A stretch of 64,000 nt of DNA from Planctomycetota bacterium (lineage in GTDB: Bacteria; Planctomycetota; UBA1135; GCA-002686595): positions 1 through 64,000 of the forward strand of contig JAIOPM010000025.1 in assembly GCA_021413885.1 (NCBI GenBank), given 5' to 3'. Of the stretch, positions 1 to 10,110 are shown piece by piece. Within the stretch, counting starts at the first letter, position 1. Every line of letters begins with the position of its first letter. A program made the position numbers and the translations under genes. The notes under the pieces are model-generated. The model ran no database searches. It was given only the letters and a program-made list of their open reading frames with translations, and had not been told where the DNA came from.

Positions 1-2112
1 AAGCTCGACGCGCCGAACGAGAACGAGGCCGCGAACGCTGTCGTCGCTCACTCCGAAGCCACGGAACGCGTCGCGCTCGAAGATAGTGCTCAACTCGTCG
101 CCGCCCCGCGCGCGATCGATCGCGAACGCGACTTGCACGGCATCGTCGTGGATGCCGTCCGGCGTCCGGTCGCCGGCGCGCGCGTGACCGTGGTGCAGCA
201 CGCCTTCGCGGAGCTCGAGGTCCTCGACCTCGATCCCGCTCAACGCGCGTCGTCGCACGTTCGCATCGCCGAGCAGACGACCGACGAGGCGGGCGAATTC
301 GTGATCCCGCTGGAGACCGGGCGCTCTTACGACCTCGTGGTCGAAGCGGCCGGATTCGCGCCGGGCTCCGCTTCCCATTGCCACGCCGGCGAACGCATCG
401 AGATCACCCTCGACGCCGGAGCGACGTTGAGCGGCCGTGTGATGCGCAGGCTCGACAACTCGCCGGTCGTCGGCGCGACGGTGGAGCTGCGCTACTCGCG
501 CGAGCTCCATCTCAAGCAGACCGTCGAGGCCGTCCGTGTCGAGACCGACGCCGATGGTCGTTACCGCTTCGACAACCTGCCGTCCGGCGAGCGCCTGGTC
601 GGGGTCTTTCCGCTCGTGGACGCGCCGTCGGGCTGGATCCATGCGACGTTGGCGCCGGGTCGCGCGATCGAGCAGGACTTTCGCGTCGAGGCCGGACAGC
701 GGCTGCGAGGTCGCGTCGTCGATCGCGACACGCGCGCGCCGATCGCCGGCGCCGTGGTCGGCGAGAGATGGACGATGCATCGTACGGTGCGCACCGACGC
801 GCGCGGCGAGTTCGAGTTTCCAGGCCTCGCGACGAGCGGCTACTACGAGATCGGCGTGCGCGCCGATGGCTACGGCCGGATCGATCAAACGGTGCAGGCG
901 CCGGGCGCGGAAACCGTCGGCGTCGTCGAAGTCGCGCTCCTCCGCGGCCGCACGCTGCGGGGACGCGTCATCGATCGGAACGGTGCGCCGATCGAGGACG
1001 CGTACGTCGCCACGCCGGCGGTCGAGCTCGACGGCCTCGGCACCGCTCAGCAACTCGACTGGCCCTCGACGCGCACGCGCGCCGACGGGACGTACCAGCT
1101 CGAGGACGTGCGCCGCGACATGCAACACTCGCTGTTCGTCCAGAAGGCCGGCTATGGAGTCGGGTCCTACGAGGTCGACGATCGCGATGTCGTGAACGAC
1201 GTGCTGACGATCCCCGACGTCGTGCTGGACGCGGGTGCGATCGTCCGCGGCGTGGTCGTCGACCAGGACGGCGAGCCGTACGTCGCGCGCGTCGTGCACC
1301 TGACAGGACGCAACCGCGACGGCTCGGTGTGGAACGAGCGTGATCCCAGTCAGGCGTCGCGCTACATCGTCGACCGTTCGACTCGCACGGACGACCTCGG
1401 CCGATTCGCGTTCGCGGACGTCGCGATCGGCGACTACGACTTGGCAGCGCCTCCCCGAGGCGCGGAAGACGACGTCAGGAAGAGGATCGCCGTCGACGGC
1501 CCGGAGCCGGTCACCGGCGTCGAGCTGGTGCTGCCTCGCGGCCTCTCGATCGCCGGCCGCGTCATCGGACCGGATGGCCGAGGAGTGCATGGGTGGCTCG
1601 TGCTCGAAGCTCGCGACGACCCGTCGCGAGGCTTGATGCAGCAGTACACCGAGCAAGACGGCACGTTCGAGGTTCGCGGGCTTCCGGCCGGCGTCTATTC
1701 CGGCGTCGTGTACCCGACGTACCTCGAGTCCGTCGCCGTGTCTGAACGCCTCGCCAGGGCGACGATCCCCGAGGTCGCGGCCGGCAGGAAGGACGTCATC
1801 GTTCACGCCGCCCGGGCGGCGCTCATCGGCGGCCGCGTGCTCGATGCCGACGGCTCGGCGGCGGTCGGCGTGACGGTCGAACTCTGGCTCGACGGCGAAC
1901 GAGACGGCGAGAACGGCGGTGTCACCGCTGCGGACGGGAGGTTCGGCGTCTGGGTCGCCGAGAACAGCGGCCCCTACGAACTCCGCGCGACCGGGCGCAT
2001 TCGGCAGGAAGGGGCGCTCCAGCAAGTCGAGACCTTCCCGCCCGACCGAAGCGCTTCCGTGCGCGGCGTGACGCCCGGCGACGGGCGCCAACACGAGCTC
2101 CGGCTGCCCTGA
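1..2112 (+). CDS. Carboxypeptidase-regulatory-like repeat protein, 5' end outside the window
   Basis: The reading frame is open from base 1, so the true start lies to the left; a TTG at 133 is only an internal candidate. About seven beta-sandwich repeats of the carboxypeptidase regulatory-like type are visible, each opening with a GRVVD-like strand (for example LRGRVVDRDTRAPIAGA and LRGRVIDRNGAPIEDA). Such domains are normally extracytoplasmic and adhesive or structural. The protein aligns along its whole visible length with the 3' part of the next locus (2892-4760). The first residues, KLDAPNENEAAN, match the stretch just after the membrane helix of the neighbouring sigma factor. I infer that this gene is also the tail of an ECF sigma factor/membrane helix/repeat fusion. 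There is no enzymatic motif. Confidence 0.75.
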   Translation, partial: KLDAPNENEAANAVVAHSEATERVALEDSAQLVAAPRAIDRERDLHGIVVDAVRRPVAGARVTVVQHAFAELEVLDLDPAQRASSHVRIAEQTTDEAGEFVIPLETGRSYDLVVEAAGFAPGSASHCHAGERIEITLDAGATLSGRVMRRLDNSPVVGATVELRYSRELHLKQTVEAVRVETDADGRYRFDNLPSGERLVGVFPLVDAPSGWIHATLAPGRAIEQDFRVEAGQRLRGRVVDRDTRAPIAGAVVGERWTMHRTVRTDARGEFEFPGLATSGYYEIGVRADGYGRIDQTVQAPGAETVGVVEVALLRGRTLRGRVIDRNGAPIEDAYVATPAVELDGLGTAQQLDWPSTRTRADGTYQLEDVRRDMQHSLFVQKAGYGVGSYEVDDRDVVNDVLTIPDVVLDAGAIVRGVVVDQDGEPYVARVVHLTGRNRDGSVWNERDPSQASRYIVDRSTRTDDLGRFAFADVAIGDYDLAAPPRGAEDDVRKRIAVDGPEPVTGVELVLPRGLSIAGRVIGPDGRGVHGWLVLEARDDPSRGLMQQYTEQDGTFEVRGLPAGVYSGVVYPTYLESVAVSERLARATIPEVAAGRKDVIVHAARAALIGGRVLDADGSAAVGVTVELWLDGERDGENGGVTAADGRFGVWVAENSGPYELRATGRIRQEGALQQVETFPPDRSASVRGVTPGDGRQHELRLP

Positions 2113-2169
2113 GCTCGCTTTCGCGACAATGGCGGTCACGCTGCGCGAGCGGCTCCGTCGTTGGTGTCC

Positions 2170-2940
2170 ATGTCGAACTCACCGTCGCTCGAGCCGGAGG
2201 CGCTGCTCGCCCAAGCCGGCTGGATCCGCGCGCTCGCGCGCAGTCTCGTGCGCGGCGACGAAGTCGACGACTTGGTTCAGGACACGTGGCACGCTGCGTT
2301 GCAGCGGCCGCCGCGCGTGCATTCAGAGAGCGGTCTGCGCGCCTGGCTCGGTCGTGTTGCGCGCAACCTTGCGATCGACCGACGACGCGCGGGCGCGGCG
2401 CGCGCGGAGCGCTCGACTCGCGCTCATCGGGAGCCGCCGGAGCGTCCCGACGAAGCTTTCGAACGCGTCGTGCTTCAACGGCGACTCGTCGACGCGGTGC
2501 TCGCGCTCGACGAGCCGTATCGCAGTGCGGTGATCTGGCGGTACTTCGACGGGCTCGATCCGCGCGCGATCGCGGAGCGGCAAGGCGTGTCGCACGACGC
2601 GGCGCGGCAGAGGATTGCGCGCGCGCTGGCGAGGCTGCGTTCGCGGCTGGACCGCGAGTACGACGGCGGACGCGCGCAGTGGGTCGCGTTCGCGGGCTCG
2701 CTCTTCGAACACGCGGCGCCCGCGCCGTGGATCACTGGAGGTGCGTTGATGGGTGCGAAATGGATGGGCGTGGCGGCGATCGCGGTGATCGGGCTCGCGT
2801 CGTGGTGGTGGTGGCGGACGGAGAGTGCGGAGCTCGCCGGCGAGCGCACGAACGTCGTCGCGAGTGCGAAGCTCGACAGCACGTTTGGCAACGCAAGCAA
2901 GTCGCCGCGCAACGCACCGACGAGCGCGGCGAGTTCGTGA
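2170..2940 (+). CDS. ECF-type RNA polymerase sigma factor with C-terminal membrane helix, tail cut by frameshift
   Basis: ATG 2170 is preferred over TTG 2161 and GTG 2164. Residues about 10-70 are a sigma-2 region (DEVDDLVQDTWHAAL, then LRAWLGRVARNLAIDRR). Residues about 105-165 are a sigma-4 region with a helix-turn-helix (DPRAIAERQGVSHDAARQR). A strongly hydrophobic segment at about 198-216 ending in WWWW then Arg is a single membrane helix. The frame ends about 40 residues later at 2940. The paralogue at 1-2112 shows that the frame should continue into extracytoplasmic repeat domains, so this stop is the result of a deletion. ECF factors with membrane-anchored C-terminal extensions are known in planctomycetes; here the tail would lie outside the membrane and could act as the sensor. 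Function of the remaining piece is uncertain. Confidence 0.8.
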   Translation: MSNSPSLEPEALLAQAGWIRALARSLVRGDEVDDLVQDTWHAALQRPPRVHSESGLRAWLGRVARNLAIDRRRAGAARAERSTRAHREPPERPDEAFERVVLQRRLVDAVLALDEPYRSAVIWRYFDGLDPRAIAERQGVSHDAARQRIARALARLRSRLDREYDGGRAQWVAFAGSLFEHAAPAPWITGGALMGAKWMGVAAIAVIGLASWWWWRTESAELAGERTNVVASAKLDSTFGNASKSPRNAPTSAASS

Positions 2941-4760
2941 TCCCGCTCGAAGTCGCGCGGCCGTACGACCTCGAGGCGAGCTCGACGGGCTTCTGCACGG
3001 TTGTCGTTCCGCACTGTCACGCGGGCGAACGCGTCGTCGTCACGCTCCTGCCCGGTGCGACCGTCTCCGGTCGAGTCGTGCGCGCGAAGGACGGCTCTGC
3101 CGTAGCGAACGCGAAGGTGCAGCTTCCGACCCGTCCACACGAGTTGCGGCCGGCATCCGAAGGGGCCGAGCAGACGACGGACGCCGACGGCCGCTTCCGT
3201 TTCTCCGATGTCGACGAGGGCGAGTACTGGGTCCAAGTGTTTCCTCTCGCCGACGCGCCGCCCGATTGGATCGAGGCCGACGTGAAGCGCGGCGCCGAAC
3301 TCGACCTCGCGATCACCGTGGGCGCAGGCTCCGTCGTCAGCGGCCGCGTCGTCGACGCGACGACCGGCGAGCCGATCGCGGGCGCCGAGGTCGGCGAGGG
3401 TTGGACTTTCCATCGCTTCGTGAAGACGGACTGGAACGGCGAGTTCGAGTTCAAGGGCTTCGCGGAGGCGGGCTACGACGACATCGCCGTGCGAGCGAAG
3501 GGCTACGGCCGCATCGCGCGCACCGTGCGCAACGCGAATGGGCCGGTCGCCGAGCGCATCGAGGTGAAGCTCGCGCGCGTTCGCGTGCTGCGCGGTCGCG
3601 TCGTCGATTCGAGTGGAGCTCCTGTCGACGGCGCGTACGTCGCCGCGCCCGCCTACATATTGGGAGCGCGGACGCCGAACTCGGAGGACGCGCACCAGCT
3701 CGATTGGCCGAGCACGTTCAGCGCCGCCGACGGACGCTATGCGCTCGACGTGCGACCCGACATGCAGCACACGCTTTATGTCAGGAAGCGCGGCTTCGGA
3801 GTCGCCAGCTACGAAGTACCGGGGCGCGAGCTGGCCGAAGCCGAGTTCGTTCTGCCCGACGTCGTTCTCGAAGCCGGCGCGATCGTGCGCGGTGTCGTCG
3901 TCGACGAACGGAAGCAGCCGCTCGCGGACCAAGTCGTGTCCCTCCACGGTCGCAACGGCGATCACGAGGCGTGGGCGTCGTCGACAACGAACCAAGCCGC
4001 CGCCGGGTACATCTCGGAGCGCACGACCCGCACCGACGACCTCGGTCGCTTCGCGTTCGCCGACGTCGCGGCCGGAACGTACGCGCTGCTCCACTTGCGC
4101 GCCGACTCCCACGACCGCGAGCCCGTCCCGATCACCGTGACCGCGGGCGAGAAGCCGACGCCGATCACGCTGGTCGCTCCGACCGGCACGATGATCCACG
4201 GCGTCGTGCTCGGCCCCGAAGGCGAGCCTGTGTCCGCGAACGTCAGCATCGACCGAGTCGACGGCGCACCCGGCGTCACTTCGGCGGACGTCCGGACCGC
4301 AGCGGACGGCAGTTTCACGGCGAGCGGGCTCGCGGCCGGAAGCTACGTGTGCACCGCGTGGCCCATGTCGTTGTTCGGCGTCAAGCCGGGCGAGCCGCGC
4401 TACTCGATGGCGAAGTCCGAGCCGATCGACGCCGGCGGCGCGGCGATCACGATCCGCGTCGCGCGCGCGGAGCTGGTCGTCGGTCGTGTCCTCGACGCGA
4501 ACGGCAAACCGGTCGTCGACTGCACGGTCTGCGTGTTCGACGGTCGGGACGAACAGACGTTCGCGATCACCGATCGCGAAGGTCGTTTTGAAGTCTGGCT
4601 CGACGCGACGCGCCTCTACGAGCTGGTCGCGAACTGCCGCGAGATCGGCCCGACGGACGGAGGAGGCTTCAAGTGGTCCGGCCCGAGCCAGGCCACAGCC
4701 CAAGTCCGCGTCCCGAACGTCCGTCCGGGCGGGCCGGAGCTCGAGATTCGTCTGCCCTAG
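2892..4760 (+). pseudogene. Detached 3' part of the sigma factor/repeat fusion (six carboxypeptidase-regulatory-like domains)
   Basis: From about 2892 the coding frame moves by one base relative to the sigma factor and continues as repeat domains closely similar to those of the gene at 1-2112. Matching blocks are GEFVIPLE, HCHAGER, ATVSGRV and the C-terminal ELEIRLP. Six GRVVD-type repeats remain. The first domain of the paralogue is missing here. Measured between the shared KLD and TDE anchors, the paralogue has 279 bases and this copy has 47, a difference of 232, which is not a multiple of three. No good start codon or ribosome site is seen near the junction. Either the gene is broken or a collapse occurred in assembly; without the shift it would be one protein of about 860 residues from 2170 to 4760. 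Confidence 0.7.
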
Positions 4761-5009
4761 GCGGGTTGCGAAAAGCGACGCGGAACCTGCTCCAGGACGG
4801 CGCCTGAAAGCTGGAATCGGGCCCGTCCGGAGGGGATAATCCGCCGTCCTTCAGAGGCTCGCCAAAGCCGTGTCGGGTAGGGACTTGGGACGAAACCCAG
4901 GACCCGCCGGGCCGCGCGATCTGGAGGGCTCGGCCGGGCGGAGAGCGCGACGGGGAAAAAGCCCGTCGCCGACCGCAACCGGCGCACGCAACGACGGTCA
5001 CCCCAGACG

Positions 5010-7616
5010 ATGACGACTACCGAACAAGCTCCGCCGCCCCCCCGGCCCAGTCTGCCCGCCGAACCCCGCGCGATCGAGCGCGAGATGCGCGAGTCGTACC
5101 TGACGTACGCGATGAGCGTGATTCACTCGCGCGCGCTGCCGGATGTGCGCGACGGGTTGAAGCCTTCGCAGCGACGGATCCTCGTCGCGATGAACGACCT
5201 GAACCTCGGGCCGCGCGCGAAGTACCGCAAGTGCGCGAAGATCGCCGGCGACACGTCGGGCAACTATCACCCGCACGGCGAGTCGGTGATCTACCCGACG
5301 CTCGTCCGTCTCGCGCAGCCTTTCTCGACGCGCTATCCGCTGATCGACGGCCAGGGCAACTTCGGTTCGATCGACGGCGATCCCCCCGCCGCGATGCGTT
5401 ACACGGAGGCGCGCATGGAGTCGGCCGCCGTCGAGATGATGGACGACCTCGACCGCGACACGGTCGACATGCAGGCGAACTACGACGACTCGCGGCTCGA
5501 GCCGATCGTGTTGCCGGGGCGCTTCCCCAATCTGTTGTGCAACGGCTCCGACGGCATCGCGGTCGGCATGGCGACGAGTCTGTTGCCGCACAACCTGGGC
5601 GAGATCGTCACGGCGTTGCGCACGGTGCTCGATCGGCCGGACGTGTCGGGGCAAGAGCTCTGCGAGATCGTCAAGGGCCCGGACTTCCCGACCGGCGGCA
5701 TCATCATGGGCCGGCGCGGATTCCTGCAGGCCTACGCGACGGGCCGCGGCATCGTGCGCGTGCGCGCGCGCTGCCACGTCGAGACGATCAAGGCGAACCG
5801 CGAGGCGATCGTCGTCACCGAGGTTCCGTTCCAGGTCCGCAAGACCGCGATCATCGAGAAGATCGTCGAGGTCGTCAAAGACGAGCGCATCACCGGCATC
5901 TCCGACGTGCGCGACGAATCGGATCGCACCGGCATCCGCTTGGTGATCGAGCTGAAGAAGGGTGAGGACGCGCAAGTCGTCATCAATCAGCTCTACGAGT
6001 ACACGCCGATGCAGGCGACGCACTCGATCATCAACCTGGTGATCGATCGCGGTCAGCCGCGCACGCTGCCGCTGCGCGGATTGCTCGACGCGTACATCTC
6101 GCACCGCAAGGAGATCATCCGCAGGCGCGCGCGCTTCTTGTTGGCGAAGGCCGAGGAACGCAAGCACATCGTCGAAGGTCTGCGCATCGCGGTCGACAAC
6201 ATCGATCGCGTGATCCAGATCATCCGCGCCAGCAAGGCGGTCGAGGACGCACGCAACAACCTGTCGAAGGAGTTCGGCCTGTCCGAGCGCCAAGCCCAGG
6301 CGATCGTCGAGATGCGTCTCGGCCGTTTGACCGGACTCGGTCGTGAAGAGCTCGAGGTCGAGTTCGCGAAGCTCCTCGCCGAGATCTCCGACCTCAAGGA
6401 CATCCTTGGCCGCGAAGTGCGCGTGATCCAGATCATCAAGGCGGACCTCGACGACCTCGAGAAGAAGTACGCCGATCCGCGCCGCACCGAGATCTCCGGC
6501 GAGGAGATCGACGGCGGCTTCGACATCGAAGAGCTGATCAACGAAGAGATGGTGGTCGTCACCGTTTCGCGCGACGGCTACGTCAAGCGCGTCTCGCTCG
6601 AGACGTACAAGGCGCAAGGTCGCGGAGGGCGCGGGATCCGCGGCTCCGACACGAAGGAAGGCGACGTCATTCAGTCGCTGTTCGTGGCGGGGACGCACGA
6701 CTACTTGCTGTGCTTCTCGAACCGCGGCCAGGTGTATTGGCTCAAGGTCTACACCGTGCCCGAGGCTTCGCGGACCAGCGCAGGTCGCGCGATCTCGAAC
6801 CTGATCGCGATGGACGCCGGTGAGAAGATCACCAACGTCCTGCGCGTGCCCGCGTTCGACGCCGAGAGTTCGGTGTTCTTCGCGACGACGCGCGGCACGG
6901 TGAAGAAGACGGCGCTCGACGCCTTCTCGCGTCCGAAGAAGGGCGGCATTCGCGCGATCTTGCTCGAGGAGAACGACGAAGTCGTCGGCGTCGGCGTCTG
7001 CAAACCGGGCGACACGATCGTGCTCGGCACCGCGAACGGTCAGGCGATTCGCTTCGACGAGAAGGCGGCGCGGCAGATGGGCCGCACGTCGTTCGGCGTG
7101 CGCGGCATTCGCTTGCTCGACGACGATCGCGTCGTCGGCATGATCGTGATCAGCGGCGAAGACAGCTTCATCCTCACCGCGTGCGAGCACGGCCACGGCA
7201 AACGCACGCCGATCGCCGACTATCCGGTGAAGGGCCGCGGCGGTCAGGGCGTGATCAACATCCGCACCGAAGGTCGCAACGGCCACGTGACCGGTCTCGT
7301 GCTCTGCAAGGAACAGGACGAGGTGATGTTCATCACGCAGCAGGGGATGATCGTGCGCTCGCCGATCGCCGACGCGCGTCCGATGGGCCGCAACACCCAA
7401 GGCGTGATCCTCGTCAACCTGAAGGACACCGATCGGTTGGTCAGCGTCGAGCTCGTCTCGGCCGAGGACCTCGAGGAGTACGGCCACGTCGAGCCGCAGA
7501 AGCGCATCGCTCCGCCGTCGGCGCTCGAAGCTACCGACGACGTGGAGGACGAGCCGACGGACGACGACGAGCCCGAACCCGCCGATGACGGCGGCGACGA
7601 AAGTCCGGAGGAGTGA
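5010..7616 (+). CDS. gyrA: DNA gyrase subunit A
   Basis: This is the DNA-cleaving subunit of the type IIA topoisomerase that introduces negative supercoils together with GyrB (gyrB is not in the window). The 868-residue product has the normal length. The winged-helix cleavage core includes [10 protein letters not shown] with catalytic Tyr131. The quinolone-determining region reads [14 protein letters not shown] at 87-100; the Ser equivalent to E. coli S83 is kept (S92), but the D87 equivalent is Pro96. The C-terminal beta-pinwheel begins near residue 530 with a GyrA box, QGRGGRG, where the usual second Arg is Gly. The tail is acidic. The 249 bases upstream hold small hairpins but no promoter I can defend. 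It abuts the yqeY gene, suggesting co-transcription. Confidence 0.95.
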   Translation: MTTTEQAPPPPRPSLPAEPRAIEREMRESYLTYAMSVIHSRALPDVRDGLKPSQRRILVAMNDLNLGPRAKYRKCAKIAGDTSGNYHPHGESVIYPTLVRLAQPFSTRYPLIDGQGNFGSIDGDPPAAMRYTEARMESAAVEMMDDLDRDTVDMQANYDDSRLEPIVLPGRFPNLLCNGSDGIAVGMATSLLPHNLGEIVTALRTVLDRPDVSGQELCEIVKGPDFPTGGIIMGRRGFLQAYATGRGIVRVRARCHVETIKANREAIVVTEVPFQVRKTAIIEKIVEVVKDERITGISDVRDESDRTGIRLVIELKKGEDAQVVINQLYEYTPMQATHSIINLVIDRGQPRTLPLRGLLDAYISHRKEIIRRRARFLLAKAEERKHIVEGLRIAVDNIDRVIQIIRASKAVEDARNNLSKEFGLSERQAQAIVEMRLGRLTGLGREELEVEFAKLLAEISDLKDILGREVRVIQIIKADLDDLEKKYADPRRTEISGEEIDGGFDIEELINEEMVVVTVSRDGYVKRVSLETYKAQGRGGRGIRGSDTKEGDVIQSLFVAGTHDYLLCFSNRGQVYWLKVYTVPEASRTSAGRAISNLIAMDAGEKITNVLRVPAFDAESSVFFATTRGTVKKTALDAFSRPKKGGIRAILLEENDEVVGVGVCKPGDTIVLGTANGQAIRFDEKAARQMGRTSFGVRGIRLLDDDRVVGMIVISGEDSFILTACEHGHGKRTPIADYPVKGRGGQGVINIRTEGRNGHVTGLVLCKEQDEVMFITQQGMIVRSPIADARPMGRNTQGVILVNLKDTDRLVSVELVSAEDLEEYGHVEPQKRIAPPSALEATDDVEDEPTDDDEPEPADDGGDESPEE

Positions 7617-7618
7617 CG

Positions 7619-8062
7619 ATGACCCTGCGCCAACAACTCGACGCCGACGTGAAGACGGCGATGAAGTCGGGCGACAACCTGACGCGCGACACGCTGCGGA
7701 TGATCCTCGGCCACTTGAAGAAGCTCGACGTCGACCTCGGGCGCGATGTGACCGACGAGGACGTGCTCGCGACGCTGAACGGCGGCGTGAAGACGCGCCA
7801 ACAGAGCGTCGTCGAGTTCGCGAAGGCCGGCCGCGAGGAACTCGCCGCCAAGGAGCGCGCGGAAATCGAGATCCTGCGCCGCTACCTGCCCAAGCAACTG
7901 GGCGAAGACGAGACGCGCGCGTTGGTGAAGAAGCTGATCGCCGAACTTGCGGTGACGTCGAAGGCCGACATCGGACGTCTGATGAAGGAAGCGATGGCGC
8001 GGCACAAGGGCTTGGTCGACGGCAAGCTCGTTCAGAAGCTCGCGGCCGAGCTGCTCCCCTGA
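7619..8062 (+). CDS. GatB/YqeY domain protein
   Basis: A 147-residue single-domain YqeY protein, related to the tRNA-binding tail of the GatB subunit of amidotransferase. Its precise role in bacteria is not established. Sequence blocks typical of the family are visible: the N-terminal LRQQLDADVKTAMKSGD, the central EIEILRRYLPKQL and the C-terminal DIGRLMKEAMARHKG. ATG 7619 is chosen because GGAGGAG lies five bases before it; a GTG at 7613 is in frame but overlaps the gyrA stop and has no separate ribosome site. The gene follows gyrA by two bases, so both are probably made from one message. Confidence 0.9.
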   Translation: MTLRQQLDADVKTAMKSGDNLTRDTLRMILGHLKKLDVDLGRDVTDEDVLATLNGGVKTRQQSVVEFAKAGREELAAKERAEIEILRRYLPKQLGEDETRALVKKLIAELAVTSKADIGRLMKEAMARHKGLVDGKLVQKLAAELLP

Positions 8063-8121
8063 CGATCGCGAACTCTTGACGCGTCGCGAGCCCCCGACGC
8101 CTCTAGAGTTCGCGCGCGCCG

Positions 8122-9795
8122 ATGCCCCACACCGCCGAGCCTCCGGAGCCCGAGCCCGCGTCGAACGACATCGTCGGACGCCATCGCAAGCTCGTCGCGC
8201 GCACGCTGCTGATCTCGGGTTTGACGCTGTGCTCGCGCATCCTCGGTTACGCGCGTGAATCGCTGACGGCGTACTTGTTCGGCGATCGTTCCGCGATCTA
8301 CGACGCGTTCGTCACCGCGTGGCGCGTGCCGAATCTCTTCCGGCGCTTGATGGGCGAAGGCGCGCTCTCGACGTCGTTGCAGAACGCGGTCACCGCGGCC
8401 GATCACGATCGCGGCAACGCGGCGGGGCGGCGCGTGTTCCTCGACACGCTCTGGCTCGCGACGTGGATCCTGCTCGGCATCTCCGCCGTCGTGATGGCGA
8501 GCGTCTACGTGCTCGGCGACACGTTTCCGCTGACGACGTGGCGTTGGCTCGGCGCGGATCCCGAGCCGGTGCGCGAACTGACGTTGCGCCTGACGCCGTT
8601 CCTGATCTTCGCGTGCCTCGCGGGCTTGTGCGCCGGAGCGCTCGGCGTGCGCGGCCACTTCGCGTCGCCGACGTGGGGGCCCGCGGTGATGAACGTGATC
8701 GTGATCGCGACGCTGGTCGCGATCTGGCGGTTCTTCGGCTCGCACGCGCAGGCGATCGCCGATCCGTTGCTCGAACGCGAGCGCGAGTACGACATGGCGC
8801 GTTGGCTCGCGTGGGGCACGCTGATCTCCGGCGTCGCGCTGTTGACGATCCAGTTCCGCGCGTTGAAGAGCCACGAACTCTGGCCGACGCGCGAAACGCC
8901 GAAACGCGACTTGTCCGCGGCGTGGGGCATCTTGCGGAGCAGCGCGCCGCTCGCGCTCGGCGCCGCCGTCTATCAAGTCAACGTGATGATCGACGGCTTG
9001 ATGGCGCAGAGCATGCTCGACGTCGGCGGTCCGTCGGCGTTGTGGTACGCGAACCGCATCCAACAGTTCCCGCTCGCGCTCGTCGCGACGGCCGCGACCG
9101 CCGCCGTGTACCCCGCGCTCAACGCGCTCGGACACAAACGCGAGCTCGGACCGTTGCGCACGATGCACGACCGCACACAGCTCGCGATCGTGTTCTTCGC
9201 GTTGCCGGCGAGCATCGGACTCTGGGTGCTCGCGCGACCGGTCGTGTCGGTGTTGCTCGAGCACGGCGAGTTCGGCGCGGAAGGCGCGGCGCGCACCGCG
9301 GCGTGCATGCGTTGGCTCTGCGTGTCGTTGATCCCGGCGGGAGCGGTCGGCCTCGTCGGTCGGACGTACTACGCGCTCGGCGACATGCGCACGCCGGTGC
9401 GGATCTCGATCGCGATGTTGATCGCGAATGTCGGCCTCAACTGGACGTTCGTGCGCGTGCTCGGGATGGATTGCGACGGCCTGACCGCGGCGACGGCGCT
9501 GACCAACTGGGCGAACTTGTTCTTGCTCTTGCCGCCGTTGCTTCGTCGTCTTCCGAGACAACCCGACGGACCGGCGGTCGGCGCGTCGCTCGGGCGCATG
9601 TTCGCGGCGGGCGCGGCGTGCGGGCTCGCGGCGTGGGGGACTCAGCGTCTGCTCGCGAGCGACGCGCGTTCGGTCTTGGCACTCGGAGTCTCGATCGCGG
9701 CCGGAGGAGCAGCTTATGCCCTGGTGTGCGAGCTCTTGAGGGTCGGCGAGTGGCAGCATCTGCTCGCACGACTGCGGATCCGCGCGCCCCGTTGA
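8122..9795 (+). CDS. murJ: Lipid II flippase MurJ
   Basis: A 557-residue polytopic membrane protein of the MVF/MurJ family, which moves lipid-linked peptidoglycan precursor across the inner membrane. The N-terminal signature is clear: SGLTLCSRILGYARESLTA followed by DAFVTAWRVPNLFRRLMGEGALS. Around fourteen hydrophobic segments follow, with the family-typical RIQQFPLAL in the middle. The MATE-like fold is expected from the family. The presence of murJ indicates that this lineage makes peptidoglycan or at least lipid II. A TTGAC lies at 8076 and TAGAGT at 8104, but their 22-base spacing is too long to call a promoter. The gene stands alone, 59 bases after yqeY. Confidence 0.93.
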   Translation: MPHTAEPPEPEPASNDIVGRHRKLVARTLLISGLTLCSRILGYARESLTAYLFGDRSAIYDAFVTAWRVPNLFRRLMGEGALSTSLQNAVTAADHDRGNAAGRRVFLDTLWLATWILLGISAVVMASVYVLGDTFPLTTWRWLGADPEPVRELTLRLTPFLIFACLAGLCAGALGVRGHFASPTWGPAVMNVIVIATLVAIWRFFGSHAQAIADPLLEREREYDMARWLAWGTLISGVALLTIQFRALKSHELWPTRETPKRDLSAAWGILRSSAPLALGAAVYQVNVMIDGLMAQSMLDVGGPSALWYANRIQQFPLALVATAATAAVYPALNALGHKRELGPLRTMHDRTQLAIVFFALPASIGLWVLARPVVSVLLEHGEFGAEGAARTAACMRWLCVSLIPAGAVGLVGRTYYALGDMRTPVRISIAMLIANVGLNWTFVRVLGMDCDGLTAATALTNWANLFLLLPPLLRRLPRQPDGPAVGASLGRMFAAGAACGLAAWGTQRLLASDARSVLALGVSIAAGGAAYALVCELLRVGEWQHLLARLRIRAPR

Positions 9796-9833
9796 CCGTC
9801 GGGTACCATCGACGGGAGACGTCCGAACGACCC

Positions 9834-9892
9834 ACAACATCTGGTATCGGGCGCCTGGAAAAATCCTTGCGACCCCAACATCCTGAGATACC
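9834..9892. promoter_or_regulatory. Two candidate NrdR boxes upstream of nrdJ
   Basis: The 315 bases between murJ and nrdJ contain two similar sequences, ACAACATCTGGTATC at 9834-9848 and CAACATCCTGAGATAC at 9876-9891. Their shared CAACATC cores are 41 bases apart, close to four helical turns. NrdR, the nucleotide-sensing repressor of ribonucleotide reductase genes, is known to bind tandem palindromes of the form acaCwAtATaTwGtgt at whole-turn spacing; the first site matches about 11 of 16 positions and the second about 9. This is inference from pattern and position. The rest of the region shows no cobalamin riboswitch and nothing else clear. Confidence 0.45.
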
Positions 9893-10110
9893 TTGCGCCC
9901 CACCCCTCAACGCGGACCGTTGGTCATCCGAGTGGCCTGGGGAGGCACTCGATCACCCGCGCCCGCGTCTTTCGTCTCACCCGATCGCGCCGCTGCCGGA
10001 GGAGAGGGACACGCAGCTCGACGCGCCGGGACGTCGTTGTTTTCAAGTCAGCATCTGCACGGAGAGGCCGGTCCATGCCCTGCCCGCATGGCCCACGGAA
10101 AAGGACAAGC

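Noticed and set aside
4761-5009. ECF-type promoter (GGAACC at 4782) or structured RNA before gyrA
   Set aside because: No CGTC-like -10 at the right spacing; the small hairpins here are no more than expected at this GC content.
4998-7487. An 829-codon minus-strand open frame opposite gyrA
   Set aside because: Same cause; the plus strand is clearly gyrA and the antisense product has no recognisable motif.
9796-10110. Cobalamin riboswitch before the B12-dependent nrdJ
   Set aside because: No B12-box or the conserved core helices could be found in the leader; only NrdR-like sites are seen.
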